Of a DNA stretch of 64,000 nucleotides, positions 35,953 to 44,581 are shown piece by piece (the stretch's first letter is position 1; the number at the start of each line of letters is the position of its first letter). The notes under the pieces are model-generated. The model was not told the origin of the DNA and searched no databases. It was given only the letters and a program-made list of their open reading frames with translations. Position numbers and translations under genes: made by a program. The DNA comes from Methylocystis sp. L43 (lineage in GTDB: Bacteria; Pseudomonadota; Alphaproteobacteria; Rhizobiales; Beijerinckiaceae): positions 1-64,000 of the forward strand of contig NZ_JADNRA010000033.1 in the NCBI RefSeq assembly GCF_015709525.1, in the 5' to 3' direction.

Positions 35953-36023
35953 GCGCGCCGACGCCCGTTTGAACATTGGACGGTCACGGGCGCGCCCGTG
36001 ACCGTTTTCGTTGGAGGACCAAC

Positions 36024-36401
36024 ATGTCACAAGAGCACGTCTATCCGCCCGCTTCGCTCTATGTCGACGGAATCCTCGGCAGATGTCCGCGCTGCGGCAA
36101 GGGCCACATGATCCGAGGCTTGCTGACCGTCGCGCCAAGCTGCGAGGTTTGCGGGCTGGATTTCACCTTCGCCGACGCGGGCGACGGTCCGGCGATCATC
36201 GTCATGACCGTCGTCGGCTTCGTCGCGATCGCGGTGCTGTGGTACGTCGAGGTGACATATCAGCCGTCGTACTGGGTGCATGCCGCCATCCTTGTGCCCC
36301 TGTCGGCCATTCTTTGCGTTGGGCTGCTGCGGCCGACGAAGGGCCTGCTCATCGCCCTGCAATATTTCAACAAGGCTGAAGAAAGCCGCCATCAGTCGTG
36401 A
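36024..36401 (+). CDS. DUF983 zinc-ribbon membrane protein
   Basis: A 125-residue protein with an N-terminal zinc ribbon (CPRCGKG...CEVCG) and two membrane helices. DUF983 genes are regularly found next to cox genes in Alphaproteobacteria, which suggests a role in oxidase assembly. TTGGAGGACC is a strong ribosome-binding site. Its stop overlaps the GTG start of the SURF1 gene. Confidence 0.88.
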   Translation: MSQEHVYPPASLYVDGILGRCPRCGKGHMIRGLLTVAPSCEVCGLDFTFADAGDGPAIIVMTVVGFVAIAVLWYVEVTYQPSYWVHAAILVPLSAILCVGLLRPTKGLLIALQYFNKAEESRHQS

Positions 36402-37135
36402 GCGCCGCCGTCCGCGCGCTTCTGGGGCCGGCGGTTGCGACGACGCTGCTCTTTGCGCTGCTGGTTAGTCTGGGGTTTTGGCAGGTGCGGCGGCTCGGCG
36501 AGAAAGAGGCGCTGATCGCACGCGTCGAACAGCGCGCCACGCAGGCCCCGCAGCCGATTCCGCCGCCTGACCGATGGGCGACGTTTCGCACTGAGGATTA
36601 CGACTTCATGCATGTGCGCGCGACGGGTCGTTTTATCGACGGTCGCGATGCGCTCGTCTTCGCCGCGCCGCCGGAGGGCGCGAGCCGAGAGCCGGGCTAT
36701 TCATTGCTCACGCCTTTCGCGCTGACGAGCGGCGGCGTCGTGCTTGTCGACCGGGGATTTCTCCCCGCCTCACAAGCCGGCGACGCCGCCATACGCGCCG
36801 CCCCTCGCGGCGAAGTCACGCTCGTCGGACTGCTCCGCGCGCCGGAGCGCCGCAACCCCTTCACGCCAGCCGACCAGCCCGAGAAGGGCGTCTTTTTTGC
36901 GCGCGATCCCACGGCGATCGCCGGCGCTGTCGGCTTAGCCGCCGCCGCGCCTTTCGCGCTCGTCCTTGACGCGGCTCCTGCAGCGGGGCCGGATTGGCCG
37001 CGCCCGGTGGGGGGCGTTCCAATAATCGTCAATAATCACTTCTCCTACGCCGTGACCTGGTTCGGCCTGTCGCTCGCGCTTCTCGTCTTTTTTGGGATCT
37101 ACGCACGCGGCGTTCTTGCGCATGAGCGCCTCTAG
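36398..37135 (+). CDS. SURF1-family oxidase assembly protein
   Basis: A 245-residue protein with a membrane helix at each end (about 8-28 and 215-236) and the SURF1 domain between; LGFWQVRRLGEKEALI and VLVDRGFLP are family motifs. SURF1 helps insert haem A into subunit I. It starts at GTG in a GTGA overlap with the DUF983 stop. Confidence 0.92.
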   Translation: MSAAVRALLGPAVATTLLFALLVSLGFWQVRRLGEKEALIARVEQRATQAPQPIPPPDRWATFRTEDYDFMHVRATGRFIDGRDALVFAAPPEGASREPGYSLLTPFALTSGGVVLVDRGFLPASQAGDAAIRAAPRGEVTLVGLLRAPERRNPFTPADQPEKGVFFARDPTAIAGAVGLAAAAPFALVLDAAPAAGPDWPRPVGGVPIIVNNHFSYAVTWFGLSLALLVFFGIYARGVLAHERL

Positions 37136-37216
37136 CGACCTCGGGCTTGCGGCGCTGTCGAATATGCTATGAAAAGCGAACTGACACGCGCGCGAGCGGC
37201 GCGCGCTCTTCCATCC

Positions 37217-38635
37217 ATGGATCGACGGTTGCGCTATCTCTCAACCCGCGGCGAGGCCGCGCAGCTTGGCTTTGACGACGTGCTGCTCGCCGGTCTCGCG
37301 ACCGACGGCGGACTGTACACGCCGCTCGCCTATCCGCGTCTCGCGCCATCCGAGATCGCCGGGCTCGCGGGCCGGTCCTATGCCGAAGCGACGGCGAAAG
37401 TGATCGCGCCTTATCTCAGCGAGACGTTTTCGCGTGAGATTTTGCGGGCGCAGACAGAGAGCGCCTATAGCGGGTTTCGTCACCGCGCGATCGCGCCGCT
37501 GACGCAGATCGCCGACAATCTCTTTGTTCTCGAACTTTTTCACGGGCCGACGCTCGCCTTCAAAGATCTGGCGATGCAGCTCCTCGGGCGCATGATGAAT
37601 CATGTGCTCGAAGAGCGAAATCTGCGCGCCACCATCGTCGGCGCGACGTCCGGCGATACCGGCGCCGCGGCGATCGAGGCGTTTAAGGGCCTGGATCGCG
37701 TCGACGTCTTCATATTGTTTCCGCACGGCCGGGTCTCCGACGTGCAGCGCAAGCAAATGACGACGGTCGTGGACGACAATGTTCATACGATCGCGCTGCA
37801 GGGTTCGTTCGACGATGCGCAAGCGATATTGAAACGGCTGTTTCGCGCCGCCGACTTTCGCACGCGCGTCGGACTCGCCGGCGTCAATTCGATCAACTGG
37901 GCGCGCGTCGTCGCGCAGACCGTTTATTATTTCACGAGCGCCGTCGCTCTCGGCGCGCCGCACCGGCATATTTCCTTCGCCGTGCCGACGGGCAATTTCG
38001 GCGACGTGCTCGCCGGCTATGTCGCCAAGCGGATGGGTCTGCCGATCGAGAGACTGGTCGTCGCGACCAACGCCAACGACATCCTTGCGCGTGCGCTTGC
38101 AAGTGGGCGTTACGAGCCGCGGGGCGTCACGCCGACTCAGTCGCCGTCGATGGACATTCAGGTTTCATCCAATTTCGAACGGTTGTTATTTGATGCGAGC
38201 GGTCGCGATCCGGCGGTGGTCCGCGCCGCTTTCGCCTCGCTCGACCAATCCGGCGCCTTCGACATTCCGCCTGCGGCGCTCGCCGCCATTCGCGGCGAGT
38301 TCGACGCGGAGTCCGTCGGCGAAACCGAGACGACGGAGGAGATTCGCCGCACCTGGCGCGAGACCGGCTATGTGCTGGATCCGCATACGGCCACCGGCGT
38401 CACCGCGGCGCGCGCGCGGCTTGCGAAAGATCCGGCGACGCCCGTCATCGCGCTTTCGACGGCGCATCCGGCAAAATTTCCAGACGCGATTGAGCGCGCC
38501 ATCGGATTGCGTCCGCAGCCGCCTGAAAATATTGCGGCGCGACTTGACGCGCCGGAACGATTCACGATTCTTGAAAATGATGGCGCGCGAGTCGCCGAAT
38601 TTATTTCATCGCACGCGCGCGCGGCGAAGAACTGA
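37217..38635 (+). CDS. thrC: Threonine synthase
   Basis: A PLP enzyme of 472 residues that converts O-phosphohomoserine to threonine. N-terminal YLSTRG, the PLP lysine in GPTLAFKDLAMQ, the SGDTGAAA phosphate loop and PTGNFGD are present. I place the start at 37217 (MDRRLRYLSTRG); an in-frame ATG at 37169 is possible and neither has a clear ribosome-binding site. In many relatives an M16 peptidase gene follows; here the acetyltransferase comes directly. Confidence 0.94.
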   Translation: MDRRLRYLSTRGEAAQLGFDDVLLAGLATDGGLYTPLAYPRLAPSEIAGLAGRSYAEATAKVIAPYLSETFSREILRAQTESAYSGFRHRAIAPLTQIADNLFVLELFHGPTLAFKDLAMQLLGRMMNHVLEERNLRATIVGATSGDTGAAAIEAFKGLDRVDVFILFPHGRVSDVQRKQMTTVVDDNVHTIALQGSFDDAQAILKRLFRAADFRTRVGLAGVNSINWARVVAQTVYYFTSAVALGAPHRHISFAVPTGNFGDVLAGYVAKRMGLPIERLVVATNANDILARALASGRYEPRGVTPTQSPSMDIQVSSNFERLLFDASGRDPAVVRAAFASLDQSGAFDIPPAALAAIRGEFDAESVGETETTEEIRRTWRETGYVLDPHTATGVTAARARLAKDPATPVIALSTAHPAKFPDAIERAIGLRPQPPENIAARLDAPERFTILENDGARVAEFISSHARAAKN

Positions 38636-38656
38636 CAAGGTCTGGCAAGGAGAACG

Positions 38657-39259
38657 ATGGCGATCTTCAGCGTAATCGGACGGCGCGACCTGCCGATTAG
38701 AGGCGACGGTCTCTATCTGCGCGCGTCCGAAATGCGCGATTATATGGAGTGGGCCGAACTGCGCGAAAAAAGCCGCTCCTTCCTGACGCCCTGGGAGCCG
38801 CTCTGGCCGATCGACGATCTCACACGGGCGAGCTTTCGCTATCGCGTGCGCCGCCACGCCGAGGAAATGGCGCGCGACGAGGCTTATTCCTTTTTCATCT
38901 TCCGTGAGGAGGACGACGCGCTGATGGGCGGCCTCTCCTTCGGTCATGTCCGGCGGGGCGTGTCGCAGGCGGCGACGCTCGGCTATTGGATGGGCGAACC
39001 CTATGCGGGCAAAGGCCACATGACGCGCGCCGCGCGCGCCGCTTGCGCCTATGCTTTCGAGAAGCGCGGCTTCCATCGCATCGAGGCGGCTTGCCTGCCG
39101 ACGAACGAGCCCTCGAAGCGCTTGCTGGAGCGCGTCGGCTTCAAGCAAGAGGGCTATGCGCGCTCCTATCTCAACATCAACGGCCAGTGGCGCGACCATT
39201 TGCTTTATGCGCTGTTGGAAACTGATCCTCAGCCGATCAATCCGCCATCGCCGGCGTAA
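38657..39259 (+). CDS. GNAT N-acetyltransferase (RimJ/RimL type)
   Basis: A 200-residue acetyltransferase. The acetyl-CoA site is seen as LGYWMGEPYAGKGHMTRA, and FHRIEAACLPTNEPSKRLLERVGF matches RimJ-type enzymes that acetylate protein N-termini. Follows thrC after 21 bases with AAGGAGAACG upstream, so probably in the same transcript. Confidence 0.9.
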   Translation: MAIFSVIGRRDLPIRGDGLYLRASEMRDYMEWAELREKSRSFLTPWEPLWPIDDLTRASFRYRVRRHAEEMARDEAYSFFIFREEDDALMGGLSFGHVRRGVSQAATLGYWMGEPYAGKGHMTRAARAACAYAFEKRGFHRIEAACLPTNEPSKRLLERVGFKQEGYARSYLNINGQWRDHLLYALLETDPQPINPPSPA

Positions 39260-39278
39260 GCGGAACACTGAAAAGAAA

Positions 39279-39304
39279 CGCGCCCGGCGATCAAGCAGGG
39301 CGCG
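39279..39304. terminator. Possible bidirectional terminator hairpin
   Basis: CGCGCCC and GGGCGCG form a 7-bp stem with a 12-base loop between the convergent genes ending at 39259 and 39384. No clear T-run. Confidence 0.3.
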
Positions 39305-39383
39305 CGGCAGCATGCCGCTTGAGCCGCGACGTCTCTTCAAAATCAGATCGCGGTCTTTCTGCTGCTGACGCGGCCGAGATCGC

Positions 39384-40097
39384 TCAAGCGAGAGCCGCTT
39401 TCTGCAAAGCGACGAGGTCCGCAACCCCCTGCTGGGCGAGCGCCAGCATGGCCGACAATTCATCCTGGGAAAAAACCGCGACTTCGGCGGTCGCCTGAAT
39501 TTCGACGAGGCCGCCCGAGCCGGTGAGGACGAAATTGGCGTCGGTCGCCGCGGTCGAATCCTCCGCATAATCGAGGTCGATCACCGGCGTTGCGTTGAAG
39601 ATGCCGCAGGACACCGCGGCGACATGATCGCGCAGTGGGCTTTCCTTGACGATGGAGCGCGAACGCATCCAATCAAGGCAGTCATGCAGCGCCAGCCAGG
39701 CGCCGGTGATCGACGCCGTGCGCGTGCCGCCATCCGCCTGGATGACGTCGCAGTCGACGACGATCTGCCGCTCGCCAAGCGCTGGCAGATTGGTGACGGC
39801 GCGCAGCGAGCGGCCGATGAGGCGCTGAATTTCCTGCGTGCGTCCCGAGAGCCTTCCGGCGGCGGCCTCGCGTCGCGTGCGCGTGTGGGTGGCGCGCGGC
39901 AGCATGGAATATTCCGCCGTGACCCAGCCTCGGCCCTGGCCGCGCAGCCACGGCGGCGGCTTGTCCTCGAGCGACGCCGCGCAGAGCACCTGCGTATTGC
40001 CGAATTTTACGAGGCAGGAGCCCTCGGCGTAGCGAGCGACGCCTCGCTCGAAACTCACCTGGCGCATCTCGTCGGGCGCGCGTTTACTGGGGCGCAT
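39384..40097 (-). CDS. rph: Ribonuclease PH
   Basis: A 237-residue phosphorolytic 3' exoribonuclease that trims tRNA 3' ends. It has [12 protein letters not shown] at the N-terminus, [27 protein letters not shown] and the [12 protein letters not shown] phosphate-binding motif. The ATG at 40097 has GGAG 7 bases upstream; the frame upstream to 40205 is unsupported. Divergent from the EF-G-like gene. Confidence 0.95.
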   Translation of the reverse strand: MRPSKRAPDEMRQVSFERGVARYAEGSCLVKFGNTQVLCAASLEDKPPPWLRGQGRGWVTAEYSMLPRATHTRTRREAAAGRLSGRTQEIQRLIGRSLRAVTNLPALGERQIVVDCDVIQADGGTRTASITGAWLALHDCLDWMRSRSIVKESPLRDHVAAVSCGIFNATPVIDLDYAEDSTAATDANFVLTGSGGLVEIQATAEVAVFSQDELSAMLALAQQGVADLVALQKAALA

Positions 40098-40254
40098 AAT
40101 AGCTCCGTTGTCGTATGGGTTGCGCCTTCTATCGCGCTTTCGGCGAGCGTGAAAGCGCCGGGCGAGCGACGGCGTCTTGCGCTGGCGGCCGCATGGTGAA
40201 ACCATGAGCTAACGGGGCCGGACGAAACCAGGCTCCGACGAAAAGGAGGGAGTG

Positions 40255-42354
40255 ATGGGCCAGACAGTGTCCCAAGCGTCGTCCCAAGGAGCGCATTCTC
40301 ACGAGGCCAGAGCACAGGGCCCCCGGCTGATTGCGCTGGCGGGCCCTTTCCAATGCGGCAAGACCACTCTTCTCGAAGCTATTCTGGCCCACGCCGGCGC
40401 GATCCCGCGGCAGGGCGCCGTCGCTGCAGGCGCGAGCGTCGGCGACTCCAGTCCGGAAGCCCGCGCTCATCAGATGAGCGTCGAATCCAATGTCGCGACG
40501 GTCGACTATATGGGCGACCGCTACACATTCGTCGATCTGCCGGGCTCCGTCGAATTCGCCCATGACTCGCGCAATATCCTGCCGGCGGTCGACGCCGCCG
40601 TCGTCGTTTGCGAGGCCGACCCCCGCAAGATACCGGCGCTGCAGCTCATTTTGCGCCAGCTCGAAGAGCTCGGCGTGCCGCATTTCATTTTCCTGAACAA
40701 GATCGACGCCGCGACGATCGATGTGCGCGAGGCGCTCAGTATTCTGCAGCATGCCTCGCGCACGCCGCTGCTGCTGCGCCAGGTGCCGATCTGGAACAAT
40801 GGCGTCGCGGTCGGCTTCATCGATCTCGCGCTGGAGCGCGCCTATGTCTATCGCGAACATGCGCCGTCGGAAGTCGTCGATATTTCCGGGGGCGACCTCG
40901 CGACCGAGAAGGAAGCCCGCTATTCGATGCTCGAACGGCTCGCCGACTATGACGACGCGCTGATGGAAGAGCTGATTTCCGATATCGAGCCGCCGCGCGA
41001 TCAGGTTTTCGACGACCTCACCAAGGAATTGCGCGCCGGACTGGTCGTGCCTTTGTTCATCGGCTCGGCCGAACGAGGCGCCGGGGTAACGCGGCTGTTG
41101 AAAGCGCTGCGCCACGAGGCGCCGGGAATCGAAGCGACTCGGGTGCGGCTTGGCGTCGGCGAGGGCGGCCCCGGGCTCGCCCGCATCTTCCGCACGATCC
41201 ACACGCCGCACGGCGGAAAAATGTCGGTCGCGCGCGTGCTGCGCGGCGCCCTTGCAGACGGGCAGACCGTCGCTTCGCCGCAGGGCGAGGATCGCATTTC
41301 AGGCATGTCGCATTTGATGGGCGCGGCGACGAACAAGACGACGGAGGCCAAGACCGGAGACGTCGTCGCTCTCGGGCGTCTCGATCATGCGCAGACCGGC
41401 GACACGATCGTCGCCGACGCGCGCTCGGGCGCGGCGGATCTGCAGAAGACGCGCGCGGAAGCTCCCGATCCGGTGCACGCCCTCGCGCTCAATGTCAAGG
41501 ACCGCAAGGACGAGATGCGCCTCGCCGCGGCGATGACGAAGCTCATCGAAGAGGATCCTTCGCTCGTTTTCGTTCATGACCAGGAGCTGTCGCAGATCAA
41601 GCTCTTCGGCCAGGGAGAGATGCATTTGCGCGTGGCGCTCGAACGCCTCGCCTCGCGCTTCAACGTCGCGGTCGACTGCTCAAAGCCGACGGTCGCCTAT
41701 CGCGAAACGATCCGCCATAAGGTCACCATCCGCGGCCGTCACAAGAAGCAGTCGGGCGGACATGGCCAGTTCGGCGACGTGGTGATGGAGATCGCGCCAC
41801 GCGGCCGCGGCGAAGGATTCGCCTTCAGTGAGCGCGTGCACGGCGGCTCCGTGCCCAGGCAATATTTCTCGTCCGTCGAGGCCGGCTGTCAGGACGCCCT
41901 GCTGCACGGCCCGTTAGGCTTTCCGGTGGTCGACGTCGAGGCGGTGCTGACCGACGGCTCGTACCATTCCGTCGATTCGTCCGACATGGCGTTCCGCACC
42001 GCGGCGCGCATCGGCATGAGCGAAGCTTTGGAGAAGGCCGAGCCGATCCTGCTGGAGCCGGTGCTCGCGGTCGATATTTTTGTGCCGAGCGACGCCATGT
42101 CGCGCGCAACCGGCATAGTCTCGGCGCGGCGCGGCCAGATCATGGGCTTTGGTCCGCGCGAGGGTTGGGATGGTTGGGACAAGCTCGAGACGCTGATTCC
42201 CGAGGCGGAGATGGACAATCTCATCGTCGAACTGCGCTCCGCGACGGCGGGCGCGGGCTTTTATCAAGCGCGCTTCGACCATCTCGCGGAAGTCGTCGGC
42301 AAGCAGGCGCGCGACATTGTCGCCGCGCATACGGCGAAGGCGAACGGGGGATAG
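40255..42354 (+). CDS. EF-G-like GTPase paralogue with degenerate switch II
   Basis: A 699-residue protein with the five-domain layout of elongation factor G. The P-loop is GPFQCGKTTL (30-39) instead of the usual HIDAGKTT; G3 is DLPGSVEF, with Ser99 where EF-G has the catalytic His; G4 is NKID (149-152). Domain IV is recognisable (RETIRHKVTIRGRHKKQSGGHGQFG). Such EF-G-like paralogues occur in Alphaproteobacteria beside the true fusA and their role is unclear. ATG at 40255 is best spaced from AGGAGG; a GTG lies at 40252. Confidence 0.88.
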   Translation: MGQTVSQASSQGAHSHEARAQGPRLIALAGPFQCGKTTLLEAILAHAGAIPRQGAVAAGASVGDSSPEARAHQMSVESNVATVDYMGDRYTFVDLPGSVEFAHDSRNILPAVDAAVVVCEADPRKIPALQLILRQLEELGVPHFIFLNKIDAATIDVREALSILQHASRTPLLLRQVPIWNNGVAVGFIDLALERAYVYREHAPSEVVDISGGDLATEKEARYSMLERLADYDDALMEELISDIEPPRDQVFDDLTKELRAGLVVPLFIGSAERGAGVTRLLKALRHEAPGIEATRVRLGVGEGGPGLARIFRTIHTPHGGKMSVARVLRGALADGQTVASPQGEDRISGMSHLMGAATNKTTEAKTGDVVALGRLDHAQTGDTIVADARSGAADLQKTRAEAPDPVHALALNVKDRKDEMRLAAAMTKLIEEDPSLVFVHDQELSQIKLFGQGEMHLRVALERLASRFNVAVDCSKPTVAYRETIRHKVTIRGRHKKQSGGHGQFGDVVMEIAPRGRGEGFAFSERVHGGSVPRQYFSSVEAGCQDALLHGPLGFPVVDVEAVLTDGSYHSVDSSDMAFRTAARIGMSEALEKAEPILLEPVLAVDIFVPSDAMSRATGIVSARRGQIMGFGPREGWDGWDKLETLIPEAEMDNLIVELRSATAGAGFYQARFDHLAEVVGKQARDIVAAHTAKANGG

Positions 42355-42360
42355 GCGGGT

Positions 42361-43665
42361 TCAGCCTGGAAAGCAGCGTCCAAAGGCCAGCAGCAGGCGC
42401 GGATCGCCGCGCAGCCGGATCTTGCCGCGCAACAGCGCCCAGACGAGGCTCGTCTCCTTGCGCACGAAGCGCAGCCATGTTTCGGAGTCGGCGGTCACGG
42501 TCAGTCGCGAGTCGCCGACAAGTCCGTCGTCAACGCTGAGCCTTTTGTTGGCGATGGCGACGGTGGCGCTGCGAACGTCCGCGCCGGTGAAGACGAAGTG
42601 GTAGACCGCGTCGAGACCGGTCGACTTTCCGCGCTGGAAGAATAGCCGCAAGCCGGAGAGGAAGCCCTCGATCGTCACGGGACGTAGCGTCGAGCCCGCG
42701 CGTTTCGGCGTCTTGGCCGGAAACCGGCGCGCCACATAAGCTTCGGCGTCGGAGTCAGCGACGACGTAGACCGTCTCGGCTTTCTTCTGCAGCGGATCGA
42801 CGATCTCCTGAAGATAACGCTTCTTGTCCGCCTGATAGGCGCCGATCACATCGGCGCCCGCCGGGCAGACCGCCATGCAATAGGCCGCCTTGTAGTTCGG
42901 ACCGAAGGCGAGGCTCTGCCACATCGAGACGGTCTCGGCGTCGCTGACCTTCGCGCGATAGGCGCGCGGGCTTTTAGAATCCGCGATCGTCTCCACCCAC
43001 TCGCCGAAACCGCCCATGAACTCGCGATAATTATGCGTGTAGCAGGCGCCGAAGTCGAAATGTCCGTCCGGCGCAATCGCGCCCGTCGGACAGGCGGCGA
43101 CGCAGAGCTTACATTCGAAGCATGGATTGAAGTCGAGCGGCGTAGCGCGCGCCTCAAGCTCGATGTCGACGGCGACTGTGCCGAGCAGAATGAAATTGCC
43201 GAACTTTGGATGGATCACATTGCGGTGGATTCCCATGTGTCCAAGCCCGGCCGCGACGGCGACGGGCTTGTGCGAGATGATCCACATCTTGCGCGGCCAG
43301 CGTGACGCTTCCATTGGGAATCCCATCGACGGATAGGCGGCGCGCACGCCGCGCGCTTCGAGGGAGTGGGCGATCGCGCGCGCGACTTCGTCGCAATCAT
43401 CGGCTGCATGGTGGAATTCGAGATTGGCGACGGATCGCGCGGGACTGCGGATGTTTTCGCGGTTCATGCGCAGGACGAAGGAGATGAGCGTGCGCGCGAA
43501 GGGAAAGGCCGCGAGGATGTCATCCCGCTGATCGTCAAGCGCCGGATCGTCGAGCGAGACAAGGCCGACGTCGTCGGCGCCGGCCGCAAAAGCAATCTCG
43601 CGGAGCGCTTCCGCATCGAGAACTGCGGCGTCACGTGCGAAGGAGAGGCTGCGATCTACTATCAT
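42361..43665 (-). CDS. QueG-like 4Fe-4S protein fused to an SCP2 sterol-carrier domain
   Basis: A 434-residue protein. Residues 1-170 resemble the epoxyqueuosine-reductase/reductive-dehalogenase scaffold (GHMGIHRNVIHPKFGNF). Two 4Fe-4S clusters are ligated by CFECKLCVAACP (Cys182, 185, 188, 192) and a second set including Cys208 and CMAVCPAG (Cys263, 267). About 330-434 looks like SCP2, a hydrophobic-ligand-binding fold. A redox enzyme acting on a lipid-like substrate is inferred. AAGGGG lies 8 bases before the ATG, within a 14-bp motif also found before the MarR gene. Confidence 0.78.
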   Translation of the reverse strand: MIVDRSLSFARDAAVLDAEALREIAFAAGADDVGLVSLDDPALDDQRDDILAAFPFARTLISFVLRMNRENIRSPARSVANLEFHHAADDCDEVARAIAHSLEARGVRAAYPSMGFPMEASRWPRKMWIISHKPVAVAAGLGHMGIHRNVIHPKFGNFILLGTVAVDIELEARATPLDFNPCFECKLCVAACPTGAIAPDGHFDFGACYTHNYREFMGGFGEWVETIADSKSPRAYRAKVSDAETVSMWQSLAFGPNYKAAYCMAVCPAGADVIGAYQADKKRYLQEIVDPLQKKAETVYVVADSDAEAYVARRFPAKTPKRAGSTLRPVTIEGFLSGLRLFFQRGKSTGLDAVYHFVFTGADVRSATVAIANKRLSVDDGLVGDSRLTVTADSETWLRFVRKETSLVWALLRGKIRLRGDPRLLLAFGRCFPG

Positions 43666-43679
43666 TGCATATACCCCTT
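43666..43679 (-). promoter_or_regulatory. Putative MarR operator 1 (overlaps ribosome-binding site)
   Basis: On the minus strand AAGGGGTATATGCA directly precedes the ATG of the Fe-S/SCP2 gene. The identical 14 bases occur upstream of the MarR gene at 44169-44182. ATATGCAATGAT is a partial palindrome. Confidence 0.5.
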
Positions 43680-43709
43680 ATGGCGCGGCGATCATCTCGG
43701 CGCCGCACC

Positions 43710-44162
43710 TTAGATCGGCGAGGTCGCCTCCGTCAGGACGCGCAATTCGGAGAGAAGCTTTTGCAGGCGTTCGGCGCCGAATTTCGACTCCACTGCATTC
43801 TGCGCCTCGCGCCAATGCGGCAGGGCGTTGGCGAGCGTCGACTCGCCGAACTGCGTCAACGCAATCTTGCGCGTGCGGCGGTCGTCGCCGTGCTTCACCT
43901 TCACAAGCCCGCGCTTTTCCAAAACCGCGAGGTTTCGTGCAAGCGCGCTGCGATCAAGCGCGAAATATTCGGCCAGTTTGCTGACCGTCGCGCCTCCGGT
44001 GAGAGAGCAGGCGACAAGCAGCGAATATTGCGTCGGCTCCAGACCCGTCGTCGCCATGAACTGCCCATAGAGCCGCGTGATGGCGCGGCTGGCGCGCCGA
44101 ATATTCGCGGCGGCGCAGTTTCGCGCGCAGAGCTTGACGTCGGCTTGATCTAACGAAGTCAT
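43710..44162 (-). CDS. MarR-family transcriptional regulator
   Basis: A 150-residue winged-helix repressor. The recognition region is GGATVSKLAEYFALDRSALARNLAVLEKRGLV, and the wing has GDDRRTRKIALT. Two cysteines near the N-terminus (CARNC) could sense oxidants or metals. The start at 44162 is preferred to 44282 because the longer N-terminus is not family-like. It lies 44 bases upstream of the Fe-S/SCP2 gene on the same strand and probably controls it and itself. Confidence 0.88.
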   Translation of the reverse strand: MTSLDQADVKLCARNCAAANIRRASRAITRLYGQFMATTGLEPTQYSLLVACSLTGGATVSKLAEYFALDRSALARNLAVLEKRGLVKVKHGDDRRTRKIALTQFGESTLANALPHWREAQNAVESKFGAERLQKLLSELRVLTEATSPI

Positions 44163-44168
44163 GATACA

Positions 44169-44182
44169 TGCATATACCCCTT
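44169..44182 (-). promoter_or_regulatory. Putative MarR operator 2 (autoregulation)
   Basis: AAGGGGTATATGCA, identical to 43666-43679, 6 bases upstream of the MarR ATG. Here it extends into ATATGCATGTAT, a better palindrome. Because it is 14 bases from the AAGGGG to the ATG, a ribosome-binding role alone does not explain the conservation. Confidence 0.5.
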
Positions 44183-44297
44183 TATTCGCGCCGTCAAATG
44201 CGGCAGGCGCTCCCTTGTGCGCGAGAGCACAGCAAACCAGCTCGCTTCGGATGAGGGTCGTGAACTGCTTTCTCATTATCAAAAGGGGAGGGATGAG

Positions 44298-44507
44298 ATG
44301 CGAATGTTTATATTCCTGGTGGTCGCCGCTCTGGCCATGTCGTTCAGTCTCTATTCGAGCGCGGGCGGCTTGAAGGGCGCGTCGACCTCTGCGCCGCAGG
44401 CGAAGAGTCTCGACGCCAATCCGCCGCCGCGTTGCGCCAACAGCAAGCGGGTGCGACAGGCGGCGAACGTCGGATGCGTCATGAAGGGCAAGCGCCGCAG
44501 CGCGTAA
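44298..44507 (+). CDS. Small membrane or secreted protein
   Basis: A 69-residue product with an N-terminal hydrophobic segment (MFIFLVVAALAMSFSLYSS) and a basic tail with two cysteines (PRCANSK and GCVMKGKRR). AAGGGGAGGGATGAG is a strong ribosome-binding site before the ATG at 44298. Divergent from marR. No family recognised. Confidence 0.55.
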   Translation: MRMFIFLVVAALAMSFSLYSSAGGLKGASTSAPQAKSLDANPPPRCANSKRVRQAANVGCVMKGKRRSA

Positions 44508-44581
44508 TTCGGGCGCTTGATCCCTCGTCCGGCGGACATAGCTAGTGGCGCAACACCCCTATGCGCGAGAAGAGGCTCAGC

